DNA of 64,000 nucleotides, taken from Streptomyces asiaticus. Its GTDB lineage: Bacteria; Actinomycetota; Actinomycetes; Streptomycetales; Streptomycetaceae. This document shows, piece after piece, positions 1 to 9,176 of the stretch. How positions within the stretch are numbered: the first letter of the stretch is position 1; each line of letters starts with the position of its first letter. The stretch is from positions 558,001-622,000 of the forward strand of contig NZ_JAGSHX010000001.1 of the NCBI RefSeq assembly GCF_018138715.1, in the 5' to 3' direction. The notes under the pieces were generated by a model. The model saw only the letters and a program-made list of their open reading frames with translations, searched no databases and was not told the origin of the DNA. The position numbers and the translations under genes are program-made.

Positions 1-1347
1 GGCCGCGGTGATTCGCTGCGCGGTCGCGCCGTCGACGCCGGCGGCCTGAAGATGGCCGGGGAGGGTGTCGGCGGTCCTGGTGGTCAGCAGCACGCCCAGA
101 ACGGCCGGGCCGAGGGCGCCGCCGACCTGCCGGAAGGCGTTGTTGCCCGCTGCCGCCATACCGGCCAGGCGGTGCGGCACGGAGGCGACGGCGGTGGCGG
201 TCATGGGTGTGACGACCAGGCCCAGACTGAGGCCCAGAAGAGCCAGTCGCCAGGCCAGCGCACCGAACGGCGTGTGCGCGTCGAGGGCGGTCAGGGACAC
301 CAGGGCCCCCGCGGTGAGCAACAGTCCGGTGGTGATCAGGACGCGCGCCGAGACCCGGCGCATCAACGGCCCGACCACCACCCCGACGAGCAGGCACACC
401 GCCGATACCGCCAGCATCCGGTAGCCCGCGTCGAGGGTGTCGAGCCGCTGCACCATGCCGAAGTAGAGGCTGAGGGCGAAGAAGAAACCGATCAGCCCCA
501 GGAAGCTGATCATCGCGATCAGCGTCGTGGCGCTGAACGCCGGGCTGCGGAAGAGCGCCAGGTCCAGCATCGGGCTGGCACTGCGCCGTTCGGCCAGGAT
601 GAAGGCGAGGGCGCTGACGGCCGCGAGCGAAAGCGCGACGATCACCCGGGGCTCGGAGAAGGAGTCGGCGCCGCCCTCGATCACGCCGTAGACGAGCGAA
701 GTGACCGCCAGCGCGGCGGTGATCTGGCCGGGCCAGTCCAGCCGGCGGGAGCCGGGCGCCCGGGAGTCGGCCACCAGCGGCGCCGCGATCACCATGGTGA
801 GGACGGCCACGGGTATGGTCGGCAGGTAGATCCAGCGCCAGGCGGCGTGGTCGAGGATGACTCCCGCCATCAGGGGGCCGACGGCCAGTGCCGTCATGAG
901 GGCCGCCGCCCACAGCCCGACGAACTTCGCGCGCTGGTGCGGATCGGGCACCGCGTGGCTGATCAGCGCCAGCGTGGTGGGCAGCAGCGCGGCCGCGCCC
1001 AGCCCGGCCAGGGCCTGCCCGGCCCACAGCACCTGGACCGACTGCGCGCTCAGGGCGACGGCGGCTCCGATGACGGCGAACGACAAGCCCGCCTGGAAGA
1101 CCTTCTTGCGGCCGTGTACGTCTCCAAAGACACCGGCGCTCAGGATGAGGGCCGCCATGGGCAGGACGAACGCATCGGTGATCCACGACAGCTGAGATGT
1201 CGACGCGTGCAGGGCCCGTTGGATGGCGGGAAGACTCACCGAGACACTGGTGACCGGCAGATAGGCGACGAACACCCCGACGCAGGCCATGACGAGCGTG
1301 GCTTTCGGCCTCTGCCGTGCCCCGTTCGCAGTTGTTCCGACGTTCAC
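1..1347 (-). CDS. MFS drug/proton antiporter, DHA2 (14-TM) type, C-terminus cut by window edge
   Basis: Inner-membrane exporter of the major facilitator superfamily, probably a multidrug efflux pump. Reading from GTG at 1347 the protein starts MNVGTTANGARQRPKATLVM and carries a run of hydrophobic segments to the window edge. The loop after the second helix reads GDVHGRKK, matching MFS motif A, and motif-C-like glycine-rich helix sequence (ALAVGPLMAG) follows. The 449 residues seen are close to full length for a DHA2 pump; no stop is reached. An ATG at 1360 lies in another frame, so GTG 1347 is the best start. Long open frames on the opposite strand are compositional shadows. Family assignment is firm; the substrate is unknown. 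Confidence 0.88.
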   Translation of the reverse strand, partial: MNVGTTANGARQRPKATLVMACVGVFVAYLPVTSVSVSLPAIQRALHASTSQLSWITDAFVLPMAALILSAGVFGDVHGRKKVFQAGLSFAVIGAAVALSAQSVQVLWAGQALAGLGAAALLPTTLALISHAVPDPHQRAKFVGLWAAALMTALAVGPLMAGVILDHAAWRWIYLPTIPVAVLTMVIAAPLVADSRAPGSRRLDWPGQITAALAVTSLVYGVIEGGADSFSEPRVIVALSLAAVSALAFILAERRSASPMLDLALFRSPAFSATTLIAMISFLGLIGFFFALSLYFGMVQRLDTLDAGYRMLAVSAVCLLVGVVVGPLMRRVSARVLITTGLLLTAGALVSLTALDAHTPFGALAWRLALLGLSLGLVVTPMTATAVASVPHRLAGMAAAGNNAFRQVGGALGPAVLGVLLTTRTADTLPGHLQAAGVDGATAQRITAA

Positions 1348-1685
1348 AGATACTCCCCATTCAGTGCGGCGGGTCGCCGACACGGCGATCACTTTCCAGC
1401 CAGTCCCGTCCAGGAGCCAGCCACAGCCCGCAGAGCTCGGAGAACCGACATCGAGGCGACCGCTTCGAAGGTTTTCCGACACCTGTACGGTGCACCTGGC
1501 CCGCCGTGGCGCCGTCGCCGCGCCGTCGTCGCGCGGGAAGGCGAAGGCCGCGGCGCCGAGCGCTGGGCCCGTCTGCCCGCCCCGCCGCTCGGCGCGGGTT
1601 CTGATCCTGGTGGCGTTATCTGACCAGGCTTGTCCGCCAGCCCCCTTTGCTGAGTAGCCCGATCGGCAGATCGCTCCTTGCCTCT
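1348..1685. other. Intergenic stretch without a convincing gene
   Basis: This 338-nt stretch holds the promoter of the MFS gene. A short plus-strand run near 1441-1490 reads RRTDIEATASKVFRHLYGA, faintly like the first helix of a TetR protein, but it lacks a start and breaks down at once. I see no other gene, RNA or repeat here. Confidence 0.4.
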
Positions 1686-2438
1686 TCAGAGGAAAACGCG
1701 AGCAATATCAAGCCACTTCTGCGCATCCTCGCCGATCGCCGTGAGGTCAGTTTTGGCTCGGGACCTGCGTTGGGTGACTCGAAGGCAGAAGTCGAGGGCA
1801 CTTCCCTGAACCCGCTGCATGGCATCTTCCGGGCCCCATACCCAGGTTTGGCCGTCGGGACGGGTCAGCTCGACGCGGAACGGCTCTGCCGGAACGGACA
1901 ACTGGGCAGCATGGAACGACAACTCTCGCCCTATTACTCCCAACGAGGCCACATGCCGGAGCCGACCCGTGGGACGGCGGGGGACACCCAGTGCATCGAA
2001 AATGTCCTGCCCATGAGCCCACGTTTCCATGAGTCGGAGCGGCACCATGAGCGCCGCGGTCAGCTGCGAGCCATACCACGGAAACCCATGGTCGAGTGGA
2101 ATGTCACGTAGCGCCGCTGCTACCTCGGTTCGGCCGACACGCCACTGTTCCAGCAGCGCTGATCGCGGTTTGGCTGCTCCCGCGGCGGCGTCGAGATCAG
2201 CGTATTGGCTGCCTGTGGTCTCTGCCTGCTTCAGCACGGCGTCGAACGCGTCCGGGGTCCGTATGGCGATGAGGACGTTCGCATCAGCTGAGGCAAGATG
2301 AGCGATCTGGTGGGCGATCGTCCACCCCGCCGCCGGCGTAGGCGTGGACCAGTCGGTCTGCGCTGATACCAGGGCGTCCAGCTCGTCGCCTTCAGCCACC
2401 AAGTCGGGCAGAGCGAGGTCGTGCTCTACATTGGACAT
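1686..2438 (-). CDS. DinB-fold, mycothiol-dependent maleylpyruvate-isomerase-like protein (TIGR03084-type)
   Basis: About 250 residues. The N-terminal part has the four-helix DinB/maleylpyruvate isomerase pattern: W-T-I-A-H-Q-I-A-H-L after about 45 residues and, later, LMETWAHGQDIFDAL. The His of the first motif and the H-x-x-D of the second are the expected metal ligands. The C-terminal part (RVELTRPDGQTWVWGPEDA to the end) is the small SCP2-like domain usual in this actinobacterial group. The start at 2438 (MSNVEHDLAL) is preferred over an upstream ATG at 2474, because family members begin with this short leader and an acidic helix. Family members use mycothiol, but the substrate here cannot be read from sequence. 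Confidence 0.82.
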   Translation of the reverse strand: MSNVEHDLALPDLVAEGDELDALVSAQTDWSTPTPAAGWTIAHQIAHLASADANVLIAIRTPDAFDAVLKQAETTGSQYADLDAAAGAAKPRSALLEQWRVGRTEVAAALRDIPLDHGFPWYGSQLTAALMVPLRLMETWAHGQDIFDALGVPRRPTGRLRHVASLGVIGRELSFHAAQLSVPAEPFRVELTRPDGQTWVWGPEDAMQRVQGSALDFCLRVTQRRSRAKTDLTAIGEDAQKWLDIARVFL

Positions 2439-2634
2439 GTCAAGGCCGTAGTCCAACATCAGTGTCACCTTCACGATGACGGCAACGGGCTTGCCCCGCT
2501 GGGACAGGTAAAGTTGATCTGGTGTGCTCAGGCTACACTTCCGGGTTCCTGCCGGACGAATCGAGCCTCACGGGACGGCCGTTGGCGGGATCGTGTCGGC
2601 CTGAAGGTGGGATTACACGTCCGTAGCGCTGGCG

Positions 2635-3366
2635 TCACGCGTTCAGTTGTGCGCGGATGAGCATGTCGATTCGCCGCCATGCCGGGGACGCGGCGTTGAC
2701 CGTGCTCTGGATGAGTGCGGGGACCTCGGAGGCCGCATCCCGCTCGGGCCGTTCGCCGGGGCCGTACCGTTCCCGGGTCGCGTCGATGATCCGGCGGGCG
2801 AGGTCGTCGACGCGAGGGTCGTCGGCGTCGAGGTCGTGAGCTTGGTCGTAGTCGAGGAACAGCAGCCGCAGCGCGGGCGCGGTCAGGATCTCGGCCTGCT
2901 CCTGGAACAGTGTGGTCGCTTGGTCCGGGTGAGCGGCGAAGACGAGGATCCACAGGTCGCGCTGTAGATCCACCCAACGGGGGGTGAATCCCCAGCAGGC
3001 CAGACGCTCCAGATAGGTACTGACCTCTGCGGGCAGGGGTGTCAGACGCCCGGCGGCCAGTCGACGCAAGCGCCCTTGCGTCGCCCGCAGGTCACGAATG
3101 CGGGCGGTGAGCTCGTCGTCGATCTCCCGCAGCGCCTGCAGGAGTTGCGCGTCAGTCGCCGATCGTAGGTCCCTGATCCGCGCCAGGGGCACACCGGCCT
3201 CGGCGAGTGTCCGGATTTTGATCAGATCGATGACGTCGGTCGCGCCGTACCGCCTGTAGCCGGACGCATCACGGTCGGGCTCGGGAAGCAGCCCCTTGTC
3301 GTGATAGACGCGAACGGTCTTGGTCGACACCCCGACGTACCCGGCCAGCTGCCCGATGGTGATCAC
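2635..3366 (-). CDS. MerR-family transcriptional regulator
   Basis: A 243-residue regulator. Residues 1-70 form a classical winged-helix MerR domain (ITIGQLAGYVGVSTKTVRVY, then GLLPEPDRDASGYRRY), followed by a coiled-coil stretch (about 80-115) and a 130-residue C-terminal ligand domain rich in Trp, Phe and Asp, with no Cys cluster, so a small organic effector is likelier than a metal. GTG at 3366 is chosen because the DNA-binding domain starts at its second residue; the same frame runs further upstream but through sequence that looks like a kdpE scrap. It is divergent from the small gene at 3421 across a dyad that fits MerR-type promoters. Confidence 0.88.
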   Translation of the reverse strand: MITIGQLAGYVGVSTKTVRVYHDKGLLPEPDRDASGYRRYGATDVIDLIKIRTLAEAGVPLARIRDLRSATDAQLLQALREIDDELTARIRDLRATQGRLRRLAAGRLTPLPAEVSTYLERLACWGFTPRWVDLQRDLWILVFAAHPDQATTLFQEQAEILTAPALRLLFLDYDQAHDLDADDPRVDDLARRIIDATRERYGPGERPERDAASEVPALIQSTVNAASPAWRRIDMLIRAQLNA

Positions 3367-3382
3367 GGAGCCATCGTCCCAC

Positions 3383-3407
3383 TTGACCTTTCCCCAAGGG
3401 CAGGGTC
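3383..3407. promoter_or_regulatory. MerR-type dyad operator between the MerR gene and the small ORF
   Basis: Plus strand TTGACC at 3383-3388 opens an imperfect inverted repeat, GACCTTTCCC-CAA-GGGCAGGGTC (3385-3407), with 8 of 10 arm positions paired. MerR proteins usually bind a dyad placed between an over-spaced -35 and -10, and this one sits next to a -35-like hexamer. Assignment to the adjacent MerR gene is inference. Confidence 0.5.
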
Positions 3408-3420
3408 GCACCATGACGCC

Positions 3421-3681
3421 ATGGCGAACACGAACATCGATCGGGAGACCCTGCGTGAGCTGGCCGATGCCGGCAACGAGGCCGCCTTGGACCGGCTGGC
3501 CGACCTCGCCGACGGGGTCGGCGACCTCGAGGAGCTGAGTGAACTGTTGGACGAGGGATCCATGCGAGCCGGGTTCCTGCTCACGCGGCGGGCGGCCGCG
3601 ACCGGCGACCTGCGCGAGCTGCAACGGATCTCCGACGCCGGGTACGAGGACGCCGGGAATGAACTGAACCGAATGCTGTGA
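3421..3681 (+). CDS. Small conserved-looking acidic protein, 86 aa, function unknown
   Basis: The protein starts MANTNIDRETLRELADAGNE and has a regular helical, Leu/Ala/Asp/Glu-rich pattern with two similar blocks (ELADAGNEAALDRLADLADG and, later, ELQRISDAGYEDAGNELNRM), suggestive of a short helical-repeat (Sel1/TPR-like) fold. No membrane segment or signal peptide. ATG 3421 follows directly on the MerR-type dyad, so it is the likely target gene of the MerR regulator. Its 3' end overlaps in antisense the altered tail of kdpC. I cannot name a function. Confidence 0.65.
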   Translation: MANTNIDRETLRELADAGNEAALDRLADLADGVGDLEELSELLDEGSMRAGFLLTRRAAATGDLRELQRISDAGYEDAGNELNRML

Positions 3682-4396
3682 TCCCATCGGGGCCGCCAGT
3701 TTGCGGCGCAGGGCGGCGAGACAGATGCGCGGGTAGTGGGTCCGCCGCTCGTGTGCCCCGGTGGGTGCGGCGGCCTTCGTCCAGTGCGGCGTTGAGTTCG
3801 ACGACATTCACGCGTTCCGCGCCCAGAAAGACGATGACGCGGCCCTGGACATGGTCGGCGACCAGCTCGCGCACGCTCGCCGCCGTCAGGCCGCGAGCCT
3901 TGGCGACGCGGTTGACCTGCTCGTAGGCGTACCGCTTCGAGATGTGCGGGTCGAGCCCGGAGCCGGAAGCGGTGACGGCGTCCGCCGGTACGTCCTTCGG
4001 ATCGACGCCGTCGAACTCCGCGATCGCGGCCCGCCGCTCCTTGACCGTCTTGACCAGGCTCTTGTCATTCGGGCCGAGGTTGGACGCGCCGGAGACCAGC
4101 GGGTCGTATCCGCCGGCGGAGGGGCGGGGCTGGAACCACTTCGGGTGGGGCCTGGGCACCTCGTCCGGGTCCTCGGGGTTCCTCTCGGGCAGGTTGAAGT
4201 TCTGCCCGAGCAGGCTGGAGCCGACGGTCTCGCCGTGCCGCTCGACCCGCGAGCCGTTCGCCTGGTCCGAGAACGCCGCCTGGGCCACGCCGGTGACGGC
4301 GAGCGGATAGATGATCCCGGCGAGGACGGTGAACACGAGCAGCATCCGCAGGGCCGACAGATGGTTCCGGACCACGGGGGAAAGCCGGCTGGGCAT
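3581..4396 (-). CDS. kdpC: KdpC, potassium-transporting ATPase C chain, with an aberrant C-terminal tail
   Basis: KdpC is the single-span periplasmic-side subunit that stabilises K+/ATP use in the KdpFABC pump. Residues 1-45 give the membrane anchor (NHLSALRMLLVFTVLAGIIY); SDQANGS, SLLGQNF, FQPRPSAGGYDPLVSGASNL and SGSGLDPHIS are hallmark family blocks. Similarity continues to VNVVELNAALDEG (about residue 208), where native proteins end. This frame instead runs 63 residues further through Arg/Pro-rich nonsense-like sequence into the antisense of the neighbouring small gene. The start region and core look intact, but with kdpA absent and kdpB broken the subunit cannot form a working pump. Confidence 0.85.
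   Translation of the reverse strand: MPSRLSPVVRNHLSALRMLLVFTVLAGIIYPLAVTGVAQAAFSDQANGSRVERHGETVGSSLLGQNFNLPERNPEDPDEVPRPHPKWFQPRPSAGGYDPLVSGASNLGPNDKSLVKTVKERRAAIAEFDGVDPKDVPADAVTASGSGLDPHISKRYAYEQVNRVAKARGLTAASVRELVADHVQGRVIVFLGAERVNVVELNAALDEGRRTHRGTRAADPLPAHLSRRPAPQTGGPDGITAFGSVHSRRPRTRRRRSVAARAGRRSRPPAA
3688..3756 (-). pseudogene. Possible kdpE C-terminal scrap fused behind kdpC
   Basis: In a frame different from kdpC, the minus strand reads ERRTHYPRICLAALRRKLAA. This closely resembles the conserved recognition-helix end of KdpE/OmpR-type response regulators (pattern T-x-Y-L-R-x-Y-x-A-x-L-R-R-K-L-E). KdpE is normally encoded downstream of kdpC and kdpD. The scrap has no start and lies where kdpC loses similarity to its family (about 3776), so it fits a deletion that removed the end of kdpC, kdpD and most of kdpE. 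Short match, so moderate confidence. Confidence 0.45.
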
Positions 4397-4423
4397 GATG
4401 ATGGCCTTCTTCTGTGTCGTGGG

Positions 4424-5342
<919 letters not shown>

Positions 5343-5348
5343 CCGTGC

Positions 5349-5432
5349 TCACAGCCGCTCCACCCCCTTGGTCACCAGGACGATGAGGGCGAACGTGGCG
5401 ACCGTCACCACGATGAAGACCACATCTGGCAT
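5349..5432 (-). CDS. Tiny single-span membrane protein upstream of the kdp remnant
   Basis: A 27-residue frame, MPDVVFIVVTVATFALIVLV followed by TKGVERL. It is one transmembrane helix with a short charged tail. A GGGGG stretch lies about 6 nt before the ATG at 5432. Very short hydrophobic frames of this kind are commonly found at the head of kdpFABC operons, either as KdpF or as a companion peptide; this one lacks the usual KdpF tail (Y-x-x-x-x-P-E-x-F), so I leave it unnamed. Its stop is only a few nt from the first preserved codon of kdpB, so it marks the left border of the deletion. Confidence 0.6.
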   Translation of the reverse strand: MPDVVFIVVTVATFALIVLVTKGVERL

Positions 5433-5772
5433 ACGGGACCCCCAGTTGAGTCGTGGTGCGCCGGTCGATCCAGTCGAAGACCGTCGCCGGGGCCGGGGCG
5501 GCATGTCCTGGGCGGGCGCGGTGCGGATCGTCCCGGCTCGCGGAAGGCGCGGTGGCATCCGGCGCGGAGATGGACCGATCGCCCGAGGCCGGGGCGGGTG
5601 TGGTCGGCTGGACGGGGTGCTGGGCCATGACCGGTACTCTGGCACGCGCCCGGTGGCCGGTCGGCGGGTGGGGGAGGGGCCGGTGCGGACGACCGGGGTG
5701 GCCGCCGTGCGTCCGAGTGATGCCGCGCACAAGGGCGGCGGTGCCGGGGCGGCCACGTGTTAGCGTCCGTCC
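5433..5772. other. Intergenic stretch between the kdp remnant and the P450 gene
   Basis: 340 nt with no confident gene. On the minus strand an open run from ATG 5628 keeps high third-position GC for about 60 codons, but then enters the tiny membrane gene in the wrong frame with no stop of its own. It may be the relic of a short kdp-operon leader gene. Promoters for the kdp remnant and for the P450 gene presumably lie here. Confidence 0.35.
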
Positions 5773-7104
5773 GTGCGCATACCGGCTCTGGACACCTCCG
5801 CACCTGGTACGGAGGTCCGCGACGGCGGACCCGGCAGCGGAGCGGCGGGGCCCCTCCCGCCCGGCGCGGGCGGTCCGCTGGGCGGTCTGGACCTGTTCGG
5901 CGACGGCTTCGTCCGCGACCCCCACCCCTGGTTGGACCTGCTGCGGTCCCAGGCGCCCGTGCACCACGACGCGGGCACCGGTCTGTGGCTGGTCAGCCGC
6001 CACCAGGACATCCGCCGGGTGCTGCTCGACCCCGCCACCTTCCGACCGGACAACGCCCAGCACGCGGTCACCCCGCTGCCCGTGGCCGTGCTGCGGGTGC
6101 TCGCCCGGGCCGGCTTCCAGCTCCCGCCGGCGCTCGCCAACAACGGCACCGACAGCCATCCCGGGCTGCGCCGGGTGGTCACCCGGTTCTTCAACGCACG
6201 GCGCGTCGCGGAAGCCGTACCGGTGATCGAGCGCCTGGCCGGGGAACTGCTCGAGGCGGCGCGGGCGCGGATCGACGCCGACGGCGAAGACGACCTGTTC
6301 ACCTCCTTCGCGCAAGTCCTTCCCTGCCGGGTACTGATGGAGTTGCTGGACATCCACGACGTCGACCCGGCCACGCTGATCCGCTGGAGCGACGCCTCGC
6401 TGGAGCTGTTCTGGGGCAGGCCCACACCGGACCGGCAGCTGGAACTGGCGCAACGGGCCGGTGAGTTCCACCGATGGCTGACCACGACCGTGCGCACCGG
6501 CAAGGCCACCGCCGACTCCTTCATCGGAGCACTCGCCCGGCACCGGCTGCCCGACGGAGCACCGCTGGACCCCCAGACCGCGGTCGCCGCCTGCTTCTTC
6601 GTCTTCATCGCCGGCCAGTCGACCACCGGACAGCTCATCGCCACCGTGCTGCGCCGTGCGCTTGTCGAGCCCGGACTGTGGCCGCGCGTGGCACAGGAGG
6701 AGGAAGCGGCCGGCGCCTGGGTGGAGGAGGTGCTGCGGCGCGAGCCACCGGTGACCACCTGGCGCAGGGTGGTAGCGCGACCTGTGGAACTGGGTGGAGT
6801 GGAACTGCCCGCGGGAGCACAGCTGCTGTTGATGCTCATGGGCAGCGGCTCGGACCCGGAGGTCTTCACCGACCCGGAACGGATGTGTCCACACCGGGCC
6901 AACATCCGCCACCACCTGGCCTTCGGCACCGGTCGCCACCGCTGCCCAGGCGCGTCGTTGGCGCGAACGGAAGCCGCGGTGGCCCTGCGGGCAGCGGCTC
7001 GTGGCCTGCCGAAGGCGCGCCTCGTGGCAGGCGCGGAGGGCACACCGATGCTCGGACTGCTGTCATTCCGGGCGCCTCTGCGCGTGGCCGTAGCCGACGG
7101 ATGA
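5773..7104 (+). CDS. Cytochrome P450
   Basis: A soluble bacterial class I P450 of 443 residues that would take electrons from a ferredoxin. The I-helix oxygen-activation motif is FIAGQSTTG, the K-helix ExxR is EEVLRREP, and the haem loop is FGTGRHRCPG with the axial ligand Cys391. The N-terminus is a 40-residue Gly/Pro-rich leader before the first conserved block (DPHPWLDLLRSQAPVHHD). GTG 5773 is the only sensible start; no good ribosome-binding site is visible. No ferredoxin, ferredoxin reductase or co-transcribed enzyme adjoins it, so the substrate cannot be inferred. Confidence 0.93.
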   Translation: MRIPALDTSAPGTEVRDGGPGSGAAGPLPPGAGGPLGGLDLFGDGFVRDPHPWLDLLRSQAPVHHDAGTGLWLVSRHQDIRRVLLDPATFRPDNAQHAVTPLPVAVLRVLARAGFQLPPALANNGTDSHPGLRRVVTRFFNARRVAEAVPVIERLAGELLEAARARIDADGEDDLFTSFAQVLPCRVLMELLDIHDVDPATLIRWSDASLELFWGRPTPDRQLELAQRAGEFHRWLTTTVRTGKATADSFIGALARHRLPDGAPLDPQTAVAACFFVFIAGQSTTGQLIATVLRRALVEPGLWPRVAQEEEAAGAWVEEVLRREPPVTTWRRVVARPVELGGVELPAGAQLLLMLMGSGSDPEVFTDPERMCPHRANIRHHLAFGTGRHRCPGASLARTEAAVALRAAARGLPKARLVAGAEGTPMLGLLSFRAPLRVAVADG

Positions 7105-7154
7105 GGAGGGGCACCCGCCTGGAGCACTCCGCTCGGCCTCGACGCGACTGGGAC

Positions 7155-8087
7155 TCAACGGGCGAGCTTCTCGTCACGCAGCCGGTGCCGGTAGCGCAGC
7201 GGTGACTCTCCCACCTCCCGTTTGAACGCGGAGCTGAAGGCGCTCACGGATGTGTACCCCAGGGCGGATGCCAGCGAACCAATGGAGTCGTCGCCGTCGC
7301 GCAGGGCGCGCTGCGCCAGCAGCATCCGCCAGCGGTTGAGATAGGTGAGCGGCGGCATGCCCGCCACGGTCCGGAAGTGGGTGGCGAAGGACGTCCGTGA
7401 CATCGCCGAGGCGCTCGCCAGCGTCTCCAGCCGCCAGGGCTTCGCCGGTTCGGCGTGCATGAGGCTGAGCGCCGCATGCAGACGGTCGTCGGTCAGTGCC
7501 CGCAGCCACCCCGAGGGGAGCTCGGCCTGGTCGACGTAGGCGCGCAACATGTCGAGCAGCAGAAGCTGGCCGTGCTGCCGGATGGCGAACGCGGAGCCGA
7601 TGCGGTCGCCGGTCAGCTCGTCGAGGAGCTGGTCCAGTCTGTCTCGCAGGTGGGTCGCGGCGGGGGACGCCCGGACATGCCCCACCGGCGGAAGGGCCTG
7701 GAGCAGCAGGGTCCGGCCCACCGGGTTGAGGGCGACGTGGCCGCCGAGGACCACATCGGCCCCGGTGTGGTCCGCGTCGTCCTCGCGGAGGGAGGTGTAG
7801 CTCGCCACGGTCACATCGATGTCGCGGGGCGGCCCGTCACCGGCGCCTCCCCGGAGCTCCAGCCACGCCTGATTGTTCAGGATGGCGACGTCGCCCGTGT
7901 CGAGGGCGATGGGGCTCCCGGTGCTGTCGGTGGTCAGCCAGGCACGGCCGCGCGCCACGGCGATGAACTTCAGGGGATGGCCGAGGCTGCCGCGCGCCAC
8001 CCAGTGGTCCCGGGCCGCGAAGCCGCTCGACATCAGTCCCCGGATCTCGATGTGATCGAACACTTCGGACAGCTGGTCGTCGGCCAT
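7155..8087 (-). CDS. AraC-family transcriptional regulator with N-terminal cupin domain
   Basis: 310 residues. The N-terminal 190 form a cupin-type ligand domain (GHPLKFIAVARGRAWLTTD; DVAILNNQAWLEL), and the C-terminal 100 carry two helix-turn-helix motifs (LETLASASAMSRTSFATHFR and GSLASALGYTSVSAFSSAFK) ending in the AraC signature ESPLRYRHRLR. A TTG in frame at 8105 could extend it by six residues; ATG 8087 is preferred. It is divergent from the SDR gene at 8161 with a shared promoter gap of about 70 nt, the usual arrangement for an AraC regulator and its target dehydrogenase. Confidence 0.9.
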   Translation of the reverse strand: MADDQLSEVFDHIEIRGLMSSGFAARDHWVARGSLGHPLKFIAVARGRAWLTTDSTGSPIALDTGDVAILNNQAWLELRGGAGDGPPRDIDVTVASYTSLREDDADHTGADVVLGGHVALNPVGRTLLLQALPPVGHVRASPAATHLRDRLDQLLDELTGDRIGSAFAIRQHGQLLLLDMLRAYVDQAELPSGWLRALTDDRLHAALSLMHAEPAKPWRLETLASASAMSRTSFATHFRTVAGMPPLTYLNRWRMLLAQRALRDGDDSIGSLASALGYTSVSAFSSAFKREVGESPLRYRHRLRDEKLAR

Positions 8088-8160
8088 ATCCGTACGATCG
8101 AGCAAAAACCCCGAACGGGCAAGTATTCAACGTACGAGGGACACACCCGAGAGTGGATCC

Positions 8161-9150
8161 ATGCATCACATACAACACCCCCTCGGGTCCGGCTTCACCG
8201 CGGCCTCGACGGCCGCCGAGGTGCTCGCGGGCATCGACCTGTCCGGCACCCACGCCGTCGTCACCGCCGGCCACGCCGGACTCGGCCTGGAGACCACCCG
8301 GGCACTCAGCGCGGCCGGCGCGGCCGTCACCGTCGGCTCGCGCCGCCCGGACCGCGCCGCGGCCGCGCTGGCCGGGATCGAGGGCGTCGAGGTCGGTCGG
8401 CTCGACCTGCTCGACCCGGCCTCGATCGACGCCTTCGCGGCCCGGTACCTCGACTCCGGCCGCCCGCTCCACATCCTGGTCAACAACGCCGGTCTGCCGC
8501 TCCCCGACGGCCTGGTGCGCGACGCGCGCGGCTACGAGCCGCAGTTCGCCACCAACCATCTGGGTCACTTCCAGCTGACCCTGGGCCTGCTGCCCGCGCT
8601 GCGCGCCGCTCACGGCGCCCGGGTCGTCAACGTGTCATCCGGTGGCCACCGGCTCTCCGACATCCGCTGGGACGATCCGCACTTCATCACGGGCTACGAC
8701 GGCTACCTCGCCTACGGCCAGTCCAAGACGGCCAATGTGCTGTTCGCCGTCGAGCTGGACCGCCGCTGGTCCCAGGACCGGATCCGCGGCTACGCCGTGC
8801 ACCCGGGCATCGTCGTCGGCACCAGCCTGAACGACTCGGTCGGCGAGGAGCAGCAGCGGGCCATGGGACTGCTCGACGATTCCGGCCGGCCGGTCGTCGA
8901 CCCCGACCGCGGGATCAAGAACCCGCAACAGGGGGCGAGCACCATCGTGTTCGCGGCGGCCAGTCCACTGCTCGACGGGATCGGCGGTGTCTACCTCAAG
9001 GACAACGACATCTCACCGCTGGACGAGGAACCGGCCCCCATCGCCTTCGGTATCGACCAGGACCCTCCCGCCGATGTCGTGCCACACGCCATCGACCCGC
9101 GGTCCGCCCGGCGGCTCTGGGAGATGAGCGAGAACCTGATCAAGGTGTGA
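8161..9150 (+). CDS. Short-chain dehydrogenase/reductase (retinol-dehydrogenase-like)
   Basis: NAD(P)-dependent oxidoreductase of 329 residues. The nucleotide motif is TAGHAGLG (Gly-rich TGxxxGxG with the first Gly replaced by Ala), then NNAG, the active Ser in VNVSSGG, and YGQSK with the catalytic Tyr/Lys. ATNHLGHF is typical of the larger retinol-dehydrogenase-like SDRs. The leader TAAEVLAGIDLSG is shared with the SDR at 23208, so the two are paralogues. It is divergent from the AraC gene, its likely regulator. Substrate unknown. Confidence 0.9.
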   Translation: MHHIQHPLGSGFTAASTAAEVLAGIDLSGTHAVVTAGHAGLGLETTRALSAAGAAVTVGSRRPDRAAAALAGIEGVEVGRLDLLDPASIDAFAARYLDSGRPLHILVNNAGLPLPDGLVRDARGYEPQFATNHLGHFQLTLGLLPALRAAHGARVVNVSSGGHRLSDIRWDDPHFITGYDGYLAYGQSKTANVLFAVELDRRWSQDRIRGYAVHPGIVVGTSLNDSVGEEQQRAMGLLDDSGRPVVDPDRGIKNPQQGASTIVFAAASPLLDGIGGVYLKDNDISPLDEEPAPIAFGIDQDPPADVVPHAIDPRSARRLWEMSENLIKV

Positions 9151-9176
9151 GTGGCGGTGGTCAGCCGTGTGGCGCG

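Noticed and set aside
1441..1500. TetR-like N-terminal helix fragment upstream of the MFS gene
   Set aside because: Only about 19 residues fit, with no start codon, no recognition helix and no continuation; too weak to annotate.
52..1623. 523-residue open frame on the plus strand
   Set aside because: Gly/Gln/Arg/His-rich composition without any family motif; it is antisense to the MFS gene, whose minus-strand frame shows clear transmembrane and MFS motifs.
5433..5628. Minus-strand open run with high GC3 from ATG 5628
   Set aside because: It has no stop before entering the tiny membrane gene in the wrong frame and no recognisable family; kept only as a note on the intergenic region.
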